NCBI GenBank assembly: GCA_017544185.1
Contig: JAFYEQ010000169.1
Span: forward strand, 1 to 5,022
From: Oscillospiraceae bacterium
GTDB lineage: Bacteria; Bacillota; Clostridia; Oscillospirales; Ruminococcaceae
DNA: 5,022 bases
Reading direction: 5' to 3'
Shown here: piece by piece, positions 1-4,975 of the stretch
How the letters are laid out: each line of letters begins with the position of its first letter
How positions within the stretch are numbered: the first letter of the stretch is position 1
Translations under genes and position numbers: made by a program
The notes under the pieces: generated by a model
What the model saw: only the letters and a program-made list of their open reading frames with translations
Databases searched by the model: none
Told to the model about the DNA's origin: nothing

Positions 1-153
1 ACCGTAGAGGTCGGTAGGACCGACAGCCGTGTCGATGGGTCTTGGAGAGCGGTCGGGTGTGTTTGCGGCTCGGTAACGTATCTTATACTGCTCAATTGCA
101 CCGAAAAGTCAGTGATATCCTTCCTGCTTTCGGCTTCTATACTTTCTATCACC

Positions 154-183
154 TTGACTTCCTTCGGTCGGATGTGATATAAT
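154..183 (+). promoter_or_regulatory. Sigma-A-type promoter of the ECF sigma operon
   Basis: The -35 box is TTGACT (154-159). After an 18-nt spacer comes a perfect TATAAT -10 box (178-183), preceded by the extended -10 TG at 175-176. Transcription should begin near 190, giving a leader of about 150 nt before the sigma-factor start. This matches housekeeping-sigma consensus rather than an ECF-type promoter, so the promoter gives no direct sign of autoregulation by the encoded ECF factor. Confidence 0.75.
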
Positions 184-187
184 CACA
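173..187. promoter_or_regulatory. Palindromic candidate operator over the -10 box
   Basis: TGTGATATAATCACA is an inverted repeat with 6-nt arms (TGTGAT/ATCACA) around a 3-nt centre, and it contains the whole -10 hexamer. A repressor bound here would block RNA polymerase. It resembles a CRP/FNR-family half-site pair (TGTGA and TCACA), but the gap is 5 nt rather than the usual 6, so no regulator can be named. Part of the symmetry comes from the AT-rich -10 sequence itself. Confidence 0.35.
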
Positions 188-295
188 GTAGAAAAAAATA
201 TTGATATGGTGTCACATTTTTGCTCTGTCGGCTGTATATAAGTCAGAAGGGCAATGCAGCAGATGGATCTGTATGAACTTACGAGTAGATCTTTC

Positions 296-321
296 ATGAG
301 AGCCCCACGCCTGAGGCTCAT
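296..321 (+). promoter_or_regulatory. Leader hairpin just upstream of the sigma-factor RBS
   Basis: GAGCC (300-304) pairs with GGCTC (315-319) around a 10-nt loop, six bases before the AGGAG at 328-332. No U-tract follows, so it is not a terminator. It might influence translation initiation, but a 5-bp stem can arise by chance. Confidence 0.25.
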
Positions 322-327
322 AACAAC

Positions 328-332
328 AGGAG
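328..332 (+). promoter_or_regulatory. RBS bearing on the sigma-factor start
   Basis: AGGAG lies 3 nt before a TTG at 336 and 12 nt before the in-frame ATG at 345; neither spacing is ideal. A competing AGGAG at 469-473 sits 6 nt before an in-frame TTG at 480 and would give a 154-residue protein. The start of the gene therefore remains open. Confidence 0.4.
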
Positions 333-344
333 CATTTGATCGTT

Positions 345-944
345 ATGGATATAGGTGTTCGGTACCTTTCGGGGTATGATATGGTACGGCGGATATGTTG
401 TGCTATATATATGTTCGCGGCAAAGACCATCAGCGGGACGCGCACGGCTGTAGGCTCGCGGACGGCGCAGGAGCAGCGTTTGCGTGAGGTCATGGACAGA
501 CACGGCGATTGGGTCTTGAGGCTTGCCTATTCGTATGTGCATAATATGCAGGACGCAGAGGAGATACTGCAGGATACGCTCATAAAGCTGCTGGGCTCAG
601 CTCCCGAATTCGAGAGCGGCGAGCATGAAAAGGCGTGGCTGCTGCGGGTCGCAGCGAACCTGTCGAAAAACAGGATCGAATACAACAAGCTGCGCGATAC
701 CGACGAGCTCAATGACGAGCTCACAGTGGAAGGACGCGAGGATCTGTCCTTTGTGTGGGGAGCGGTGAAGTCGCTGCCGCCGAACTACCGCGAGGTGATA
801 CACCTGTTCTACGAGGAGAGCTATCAGACAGAGGAGATAGCAGATATGCTCGGAGAGTCGGGGGATAATATCCGCACAAGGCTCAAACGCGCACGAGAAA
901 AGCTGAAGGAGATACTGAAAGATGAGTACGATCTTGGTGGATAA
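345..944 (+). CDS. RNA polymerase sigma factor, ECF (sigma-70) family
   Basis: This is an alternative sigma factor that should direct core RNA polymerase to a small set of promoters, normally held inactive by the membrane protein encoded next. Numbering is from ATG 345 (199 aa). Sigma region 2 begins around residue 43 (EQRLREVMDRHGDWVLRLAY), with the region 2.2 core-binding helix DAEEILQDTLIKL at 70-82 and the region 2.3/2.4 segment WLLRVAANLSKNR at 98-110. Region 4 spans about 144-189, from LPPNYREVIHLFYEESYQ through a helix-turn-helix EEIADMLGESGDNIRTRLKR. The family is usually 150-190 aa. The first 40 residues here are extra, contain a Cys-Cys pair, and match nothing I recognise, so translation may begin later (TTG 480 has the best-spaced RBS). 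ATG 345 was chosen because the EQRLR stretch upstream of 480 looks conserved. The 3' end overlaps the next gene by 23 nt, implying coupled expression. Confidence 0.9.
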   Translation: MDIGVRYLSGYDMVRRICCAIYMFAAKTISGTRTAVGSRTAQEQRLREVMDRHGDWVLRLAYSYVHNMQDAEEILQDTLIKLLGSAPEFESGEHEKAWLLRVAANLSKNRIEYNKLRDTDELNDELTVEGREDLSFVWGAVKSLPPNYREVIHLFYEESYQTEEIADMLGESGDNIRTRLKRAREKLKEILKDEYDLGG

Positions 945-1587
945 GTATAATGAGATCATGGGTCATATAAAGATCACCGACGAGATGCGCGAGCGCATCA
1001 TCGGGAATATCGGTAGGCGGCAGGAGCGCGGACGCATGAAGACGGCGTTGATATGGATATCCGCGGCGGCCTGCCTTGTGATAGCGATAGGCGCTATGAT
1101 GGTGCTGAACGGTAAGCAGCTCATACAGACCCCGCCCGAGACCACTAACGGACAGGGCACGAGGGATGATCCCAATAAGTCTGTGACAGCAGAGGTATTC
1201 ATGGAACGTTTCGGATCTATCGTCTCTGTTCCCGACGATATCGAGATACTTGAATACAAGATCGACAGCGAGATAGATCGCGGATATATAGCGTTTTACA
1301 AGGACGAGGTCTTATGGAACGTGTACGTGAAGCCCAAGAATATATGGCCGGAGGTATATGGCCTTTATGTCACCGAAGATATGAAGGAGCTTCCCTGCAC
1401 ACTTGATGAAGGGCAGGTCACAAAGATACACGGCGTCGCGCCGGAGCTGCATTACTTCAGGTCAGACACTATAGATAGATATGAGCTCTATGCGAAATGG
1501 GACCTTGAGGAAGACGGATACCAGATCGCATTCATGTCCTTCTCTGAAACGCCGATACATACGTTACCTGTGGAGGTCATCAAGTGA
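922..1587 (+). CDS. Putative anti-sigma factor, single-pass membrane protein
   Basis: This 221-residue protein probably binds and inhibits the ECF sigma factor encoded upstream. It has a cytoplasmic N-terminus with a charged amphipathic stretch (KYNEIMGHIKITDEMRERII, 8-27), a typical N-terminal sequence of membrane proteins paired with ECF factors in Ruminococcus-like bacteria. One transmembrane helix follows at about 41-63 after a basic RRQERGRMK segment. An extracytoplasmic domain of about 155 residues completes it; it starts with a Pro/Thr/Asn/Gly-rich linker (70-87), then a compact acidic and aromatic domain with no fold I recognise. No HxxxCxxC zinc anti-sigma motif is present. The start is supported by AAGGAG (906-911) 10 nt upstream and lies inside the sigma gene, overlapping it by 23 nt. 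The anti-sigma role rests mainly on gene position and topology. Confidence 0.78.
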   Translation: MSTILVDKYNEIMGHIKITDEMRERIIGNIGRRQERGRMKTALIWISAAACLVIAIGAMMVLNGKQLIQTPPETTNGQGTRDDPNKSVTAEVFMERFGSIVSVPDDIEILEYKIDSEIDRGYIAFYKDEVLWNVYVKPKNIWPEVYGLYVTEDMKELPCTLDEGQVTKIHGVAPELHYFRSDTIDRYELYAKWDLEEDGYQIAFMSFSETPIHTLPVEVIK

Positions 1588-1625
1588 TGTGCTGTACATC
1601 CGACAGCTCATATATAGGATAAGAC

Positions 1626-1657
1626 AAAGATCGGCGGGCACTGCCTGCCGGTCTTTT
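1626..1657 (+). terminator. Intrinsic terminator after the anti-sigma gene
   Basis: An 11-bp GC-rich stem (1629-1639 with 1643-1653, two G-U pairs) closes a 3-nt loop and is followed directly by TTTT (1654-1657). AAA before the stem (1626-1628) can pair with the first Us. It lies 38 nt after the anti-sigma stop codon and separates the sigma operon from the methyltransferase operon. Little U-tract exists on the opposite strand, so it should act in the + direction only. Confidence 0.85.
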
Positions 1658-1670
1658 ATGGTATATAGCA

Positions 1671-1699
1671 TTGATTTTTTTACAGGGATGTGGTATAAT
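1671..1699 (+). promoter_or_regulatory. Promoter of the methyltransferase-vsr operon
   Basis: TTGATT (-35, 1671-1676), a 17-nt spacer and a perfect TATAAT (1694-1699) with an extended -10 TGG (1691-1693). Transcription should begin near 1706, giving a leader of about 75 nt. The 15 bases around the -10 (GGATGTGGTATAATA, 1686-1700) are repeated exactly in the promoter of the tRNA gene at 4826-4840. Confidence 0.85.
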
Positions 1700-1715
1700 A
1701 GATATCGGTCTTGAT

Positions 1716-1729
1716 CCGACGGCTGTCGG
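1716..1729 (+). promoter_or_regulatory. Small hairpin early in the methyltransferase leader
   Basis: CCGAC (1716-1720) pairs with GTCGG (1725-1729) around a GGCT tetraloop, about 10 nt after the predicted transcription start. It could stabilise the 5' end of the mRNA, or together with the inverted repeat downstream form a structured leader. No regulatory role is shown. Confidence 0.25.
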
Positions 1730-1753
1730 TGGTGACTATCATGATGAGCGTGA

Positions 1754-1770
1754 ATGACCGTTACGGTCAT
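1754..1770. promoter_or_regulatory. Perfect inverted repeat abutting the methyltransferase RBS
   Basis: ATGACCG-TTA-CGGTCAT has 7-bp arms and a 3-nt centre. It ends one base before the AGGAGG RBS (1771-1776) of the methyltransferase gene. As RNA it would form a hairpin stacked directly against the ribosome site; as DNA it would be an operator downstream of the transcription start. Some C5-methyltransferases repress their own genes and restriction systems often use control-protein boxes, but no C-protein gene is present here, so the binding partner is unknown. Confidence 0.5.
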
Positions 1771-1781
1771 AGGAGGGCTTT

Positions 1782-3005
1782 ATGGAAAAAACGATATGTG
1801 AACTGTTTGCGGGGGTCGGAGGCTTTCGTCTCGGCTTCGACAGGCTCAAGTCGGGCTGGCGGACGGTATGGTTCTCTCAGTGGGAGCCTGGAGCGCGTAC
1901 CCAGTGGGCGCACAAATGCTATGTGCAGCACTTCGGCGACCTGCCGGATATGGACGGCGGATATCATACAGGCGATGATATCGGTACCGTGGACAAGTCC
2001 CGCATACCCGATCACAGTCTTCTGGTGGGAGGCTTCCCGTGTCAGGACTACAGCGTAGCGCATACTCTGGCGTCCTCAAAGGGGATAGAGGGCAAGAAGG
2101 GCGTGCTCTGGTGGCAGATCCGGGATATCATAGAGGAGAAGCGGCCGCCATTTTGTCTGCTGGAGAACGTGGACAGGCTGCTCAGATCTCCTGCCAAGCA
2201 GCGGGGCCGTGACTTCGGTGTGATACTCGCTTGTATGGCGTCTCTCGGGTACAGCGTGGAGTGGCGCGTGGTCAATGCGGCGGTATACGGTGCAGCACAG
2301 CGACGCAGACGTACGTTCATATTCGCATATGATAATGATGCGACACAGTACGGCAGGATCATGTCGGGTGTATCTGCCAAGGATATCATAGGCGGGTCGG
2401 GCTTCATGGCGAGGGCGTTCCCCATAAGCGATATGGGCGATACCGTGACTACGCTGTTATCTGAGGATATAGCCGAGGTGAGCGACAGCTTCGCCTTCGG
2501 ATTTGAGAACGCGGGTCATATGTCCCGCGGCACGATCACCACTGCGAAGGTGACGGAGCGGGCTGAGGAGCCTGTAAAGCTCATGGACATAATGGAGCAG
2601 GGCGAGGTGGACGAGAGATACTTCATACCCAGCGACAAGATGGAAAAGTGGTCGTACCTCAAGGGCGCGAAGAAGATAGAGCGCACATCGGCCAACGGCC
2701 ATAAGTACACCTTCTCCGAGGGACCTGTGGCGTTCCCGGATCCGTGGGACAGGCCGAGCAGGACCATGCTCACCAGTGAGTCCTCTCTCAACCGTTCGAC
2801 CCATGTGGTGGCAGACCGCAGGACGGGGCGGCTCAGACTTATCACCCCGAGAGAGGCGGAGCGCCTGCAGGGCTTCGATGATGACTGGACCGCTACGGGG
2901 ATGCCCGACAGGATGAGATACTTCTGTATGGGCAATGCTTTGGTAGTGCCTATGATCACACGCATGGGCAGGGTGCTGGATACCATCATCGCGGAGGAGC
3001 AGTAA
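1782..3005 (+). CDS. DNA (cytosine-5)-methyltransferase
   Basis: This enzyme transfers a methyl group from S-adenosylmethionine to carbon 5 of cytosine within a specific DNA site. The 407 residues carry the ordered family motifs: motif I FAGVGGFRLGF (9-19) for cofactor binding, motif IV GFPCQDYS (84-91) with catalytic Cys87, motif VI ENV (128-130) with Glu128, motif VIII QRRRR (173-177), a target-recognition region at about 185-320, motif IX near RPSRTMLTSE (324-333) with ITPREAERLQGF (354-365), and motif X GNALVVPMI (384-392). Length and motif order are normal and nothing looks broken. The target sequence cannot be read from the protein by eye. Start ATG 1782 has AGGAGG (1771-1776) at 5 nt. 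The stop codon overlaps the vsr start by 1 nt (TAATG). No classical restriction enzyme is next to it. Confidence 0.97.
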   Translation: MEKTICELFAGVGGFRLGFDRLKSGWRTVWFSQWEPGARTQWAHKCYVQHFGDLPDMDGGYHTGDDIGTVDKSRIPDHSLLVGGFPCQDYSVAHTLASSKGIEGKKGVLWWQIRDIIEEKRPPFCLLENVDRLLRSPAKQRGRDFGVILACMASLGYSVEWRVVNAAVYGAAQRRRRTFIFAYDNDATQYGRIMSGVSAKDIIGGSGFMARAFPISDMGDTVTTLLSEDIAEVSDSFAFGFENAGHMSRGTITTAKVTERAEEPVKLMDIMEQGEVDERYFIPSDKMEKWSYLKGAKKIERTSANGHKYTFSEGPVAFPDPWDRPSRTMLTSESSLNRSTHVVADRRTGRLRLITPREAERLQGFDDDWTATGMPDRMRYFCMGNALVVPMITRMGRVLDTIIAEEQ

Positions 3006-3460
3006 TGAAGCATCCAAAGAGCTATGATTCCACTCCCGAGATACGCAAGCGCATGAGCAAGGTGCGTCTCAAGAACGGCAAGGCGGAGGGTATCCTCGCA
3101 AAGCGCCTGTGGCACAGCGGATACAGGTACAGGCGCAACTACAGAGCCCTTCCCGGGTCTCCCGATATCGCGCTGACCAAATATCGCATAGCCGTGTTCG
3201 TGGACGGTGAGTTCTGGCACGGCGAGAACTGGGAGGTGCGCAAGGCCAAGCTGAAGCGCGACAGGGAGTACTGGATAGAGAAGATAGAAGAGAATATGGC
3301 GCGTGACAAGCGTGTAGACGGACAGCTGATAGATATGGGCTGGATCCCGGTACACTTCTGGGAAAAGCAGGTGCTGAAGGATACCGACGGATGTACGGCG
3401 GAGGTGATATGTCTCATAGAGAGCCGTATGACGCCCGCAGCCGATAAGGAGGATATATGA
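3005..3460 (+). CDS. vsr: Very short patch repair (Vsr) endonuclease family protein
   Basis: Vsr enzymes nick 5' of the T in T:G mismatches formed when 5-methylcytosine deaminates, starting repair back to C:G; their genes commonly sit beside C5-methyltransferases, as here. The 151-residue protein shows the family layout: RKRMSKVR (14-21), Glu28, RYRRNY (41-46), LPGSPDIAL (49-57) with Asp54, FVDGEFWHG (65-73) with Phe70, Trp71 and His72, YWIEKIEEN (89-97) with Trp90, RD (100-101) with Asp101, and GWIPVHFWE (112-120). These match E. coli Vsr Glu25, Asp51, Phe67, Trp68, His69, Trp86 and Asp97. The four zinc ligands of the E. coli enzyme (Cys66, His71, Cys73, Cys117) are Glu69, Glu74, Trp76 and Lys121 here. 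The start has GGAGGAG (2993-2999) at 5 nt and overlaps the methyltransferase stop by 1 nt. It could alternatively be a restriction-type nuclease of the same fold. Confidence 0.93.
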   Translation: MKHPKSYDSTPEIRKRMSKVRLKNGKAEGILAKRLWHSGYRYRRNYRALPGSPDIALTKYRIAVFVDGEFWHGENWEVRKAKLKRDREYWIEKIEENMARDKRVDGQLIDMGWIPVHFWEKQVLKDTDGCTAEVICLIESRMTPAADKEDI

Positions 3461-4782
3461 GCCTGATAAGTGCGATGGCGGAGACTGCGCGTGCTGATAA
3501 GTACACGCGGGAGCAGCTGGCTGCAGTGCAGCAGAAGAAGCTGGAACGGCTGGTACGTTATGCGCGGGAGAACAGTCCATATTACCGCCGGATCTTAGAC
3601 GGTACAGGCGATGATATACACCTGTCGGAGCTCCCCGTGACCACCAAGCCCGAACTGATGGGCGTCTTTGACGACGTGGTGACCGACCGCGGTATATCCA
3701 TGGAGAGGATAGACAAGTTCACCGATGATATCGACAACGTTGGCAGGCTGATAGACGGCAAGTATCTTGTATCCAAGACCTCCGGATCTACCGGGTCGCC
3801 TGCGGTGGTGCTTTACGACAAGCGCTGCATAGACGTGCAGTCTGCTGTGGCAGCGCTCCGTACCTTTGCACGCAAGGAGGATCTGAAGGCATTCTTGGGA
3901 CATGGTAAGAAGACAGCGGGGGTGTTCGCCGATCACGGCTTCTACCTTGCCTGCGGTATGTCGCGGTATATGCAGCTGCGTATGCCGTGGGAGAAGTCTA
4001 AGATCACCGTGGATGTGAACGCGCCTGAGGAACAGATCGTCAGTGAGCTCAATGCCTTCGGGCCTGCCATGCTCAGCGGTTACCCGTCAAATCTGGCTCT
4101 CCTTGCAGACAACGATCGTCTGACCATACGTCCGGATGTAGTGATCACTGGCGGTGAGCTCCTTACGGACGAGATCCGCCGAAAGCTGGAGGACAAGTTC
4201 GGCTGCTACGTGCAGACCCATTACTCCTGCACCGAGGGCGGAGAGATAGCGTGTGAATGTTCCGAGGGACATCTGCACATCAACGAGGATCATACCATCC
4301 TTGAGCCTGTGGACAAGGACTACGCTCCTGTAGGCAGCGGTGTCATGTCCGATATGGTGCTGCTCACGAACCTGTCCAACTTTGTCCAGCCCTTCATACG
4401 CTACGTGCTGACCGACCGCGTGATAGTACACGATGAGAAGTGCGCCTGCGGCAGGAGCACCCGCTGGCTGGAGATAGAGGGACGCACTGATGATATACTC
4501 GTGTTCTCGGGCGGTGTAAAGATAGCTCCCATGTCACTGTACAAGGTGCTCGAGGAGGTAAAGAGCATACGCCGCTTCCAGCTGGTGCAGACCACTCCCG
4601 ATGCCGTGAGCCTTCGGATCATCAGCGATGACAGAGACGGAGCCTTTGCCGCTGCAGAGCATGATCTTACTGAGTTCTTCGCGTCGAAGGGACTGCATAT
4701 AGATATATCCCTCTCTGATGAGCCGCCTCAGGCCAATAAGGTCAGCGGTAAGTTCAAGCATATCTATTCGGAGATATGCTGA
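3457..4782 (+). CDS. Adenylate-forming enzyme, PaaK/CapK (phenylacetate-CoA ligase-like) family
   Basis: Members of this superfamily activate a carboxylic acid with ATP to an acyl-adenylate and often pass it to coenzyme A or another acceptor. The 441 residues show an N-terminal helical region ending in NSPYYRRIL (39-47), typical of PaaK/CapK proteins; the phosphate-binding loop SKTSGSTGSP (106-115); SGYPSNL (207-213); TGGE (231-234); an adenine/substrate motif around HYSCTEGGE (255-263); IRYVLTD (314-320); EGRTDDIL (341-348), where the C-terminal domain begins; and a Lys-rich end (NKVSGKFKHI, 427-436) that may supply the catalytic lysine. Cysteine pairs ACEC (265-268) and CACG (329-332), with HLH (272-274), could form a metal site. 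Substrate and acceptor are unknown. AAGGAGG (3446-3452) precedes the ATG by 4 nt, and ATGA overlaps the vsr stop by 4 nt, so it is translationally coupled to the modification genes. Confidence 0.9.
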   Translation: MSLISAMAETARADKYTREQLAAVQQKKLERLVRYARENSPYYRRILDGTGDDIHLSELPVTTKPELMGVFDDVVTDRGISMERIDKFTDDIDNVGRLIDGKYLVSKTSGSTGSPAVVLYDKRCIDVQSAVAALRTFARKEDLKAFLGHGKKTAGVFADHGFYLACGMSRYMQLRMPWEKSKITVDVNAPEEQIVSELNAFGPAMLSGYPSNLALLADNDRLTIRPDVVITGGELLTDEIRRKLEDKFGCYVQTHYSCTEGGEIACECSEGHLHINEDHTILEPVDKDYAPVGSGVMSDMVLLTNLSNFVQPFIRYVLTDRVIVHDEKCACGRSTRWLEIEGRTDDILVFSGGVKIAPMSLYKVLEEVKSIRRFQLVQTTPDAVSLRIISDDRDGAFAAAEHDLTEFFASKGLHIDISLSDEPPQANKVSGKFKHIYSEIC

Positions 4783-4799
4783 CCGATATCAGTTTTTTT
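4779..4799 (+). terminator. Possible weak intrinsic terminator after the adenylating enzyme
   Basis: CTGA (4779-4782, which includes the stop codon) can pair with TCAG (4789-4792), directly followed by seven Ts (4793-4799). The stem is only 4 bp, or alternatively 5 AT-rich pairs using GATAT/ATATC (4773-4777 with 4786-4790), so termination may be inefficient and some read-through into the tRNA gene is possible. Confidence 0.4.
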
Positions 4800-4809
4800 A
4801 TCTGACCCC

Positions 4810-4838
4810 TTGCATTTTTAGGAAGGATGTGGTATAAT
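4810..4838 (+). promoter_or_regulatory. Promoter of the tRNA-Arg gene
   Basis: TTGCAT (-35, 4810-4815), a 17-nt spacer and TATAAT (4833-4838) with extended -10 TGG (4830-4832). The predicted start is about 5 nt before the mature tRNA, a short 5' leader for RNase P. The -10 context (4826-4840) is identical over 15 nt to that of the methyltransferase promoter. Confidence 0.82.
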
Positions 4839-4850
4839 ACTATCTGTCAG

Positions 4851-4927
4851 CTACCCGTAGCTCAGCTGGATAGAGCGTCAGACTCCGACTCTGAAGGTCA
4901 CAGGTCCGAATCCTGCCGGGTAGACCA
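4851..4927 (+). tRNA. tRNA-Arg, anticodon CCG
   Basis: A complete 77-nt cloverleaf. The acceptor stem is CTACCCG/CGGGTAG (4851-4857 with 4917-4923, 7 of 7 pairs); the D stem is GCTC/GAGC (4860-4863 with 4873-4876) with a 9-nt loop; the anticodon stem is TCAGA/TCTGA (4878-4882 with 4890-4894) with loop CTCCGAC and anticodon CCG at 4885-4887; the variable loop has 5 nt; the T arm is 4900-4916; the discriminator is A (4924); CCA is encoded (4925-4927). It reads CGG codons, which the neighbouring genes use. Oddities: position 55 is C instead of the almost universal U (T loop TCCGAAT), the 49-65 pair is an A-C mismatch, and the first pair is C1-G72, unusual for an arginine tRNA. The arginine identity is consistent with the A in the D loop and C35. 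Confidence 0.94.
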
Positions 4928-4944
4928 GTATCATCCCCATCGTT

Positions 4945-4975
4945 GAGCCGTTTGTACATATAGGGCAAACGGCTC
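4945..4975 (+). terminator. Hairpin downstream of the tRNA, possible terminator
   Basis: GAGCCGTTTG (4945-4954) pairs perfectly with CAAACGGCTC (4966-4975) around an 11-nt loop, 17 nt after the CCA end. No U-tract follows directly; the nearest run of six Ts is at 5005-5010. It may be a 3' end or processing hairpin for the tRNA transcript. A leader structure for a gene beyond the window is also possible. Confidence 0.4.

Larger units (their letters stand above)
1..335. other. Upstream region and leader, no confident gene
   Basis: I see no gene here that I can defend. Two frames are open at the left edge: a + strand frame without a start from position 1 to a TGA at 175-177, and a - strand frame beginning with GTG at 152 and running off the edge, preceded by an AAGGA-like site (complement of 160-164) at 7 nt. 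Neither product (up to about 58 residues) resembles a family I know. The extreme left edge holds two short hairpins that share bases and so exclude each other: 10-15 with 19-24 (GTCGGT/ACCGAC) and 21-25 with 30-34 (CGACA/TGTCG). From about 190 onward the stretch is probably the untranslated leader of the sigma-factor operon. Confidence 0.5.

Noticed and set aside
206..241. Tiny leader ORF of 11 codons (MVSHFCSVGCI)
   Set aside because: There is no ribosome site upstream, only an A-rich stretch, and the peptide has no attenuation-type codon run.
263..379. 38-codon + strand ORF overlapping the proposed sigma-factor start
   Set aside because: Only a poorly spaced GAAGGG precedes it and the product is featureless. 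It overlaps the sigma frame out of phase.
1591..1607. GCTGT/ACAGC hairpin just after the anti-sigma stop
   Set aside because: It has a 5-bp stem with no U-tract and lies before the much stronger terminator at 1626-1657.
1645..1651. CCTGCCGG similarity to the 3' part of the tRNA gene, as a possible attachment-site repeat
   Set aside because: It is only 8 nt, lies inside the terminator stem and does not extend. It is not evidence of integration.
1711..2058. + strand frame running through the methyltransferase leader into its 5' end
   Set aside because: It is out of phase with the methyltransferase motifs that begin at 1782 and its product is Ser/Arg/Thr-rich noise.
2457..3017. - strand open frame of 186 codons within the methyltransferase gene
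   Set aside because: It lies wholly antisense to conserved methyltransferase motifs, and its His/Arg/Leu-rich product has no recognisable features.
2516..3580. Long - strand open frame (354 codons) opposite the methyltransferase, vsr and adenylating enzyme genes
   Set aside because: It spans three well-supported + strand genes with clear catalytic motifs, its product is low-complexity with many Leu, His, Pro and Ala, and it shows no domain. It is a shadow of the codon bias on the other strand.
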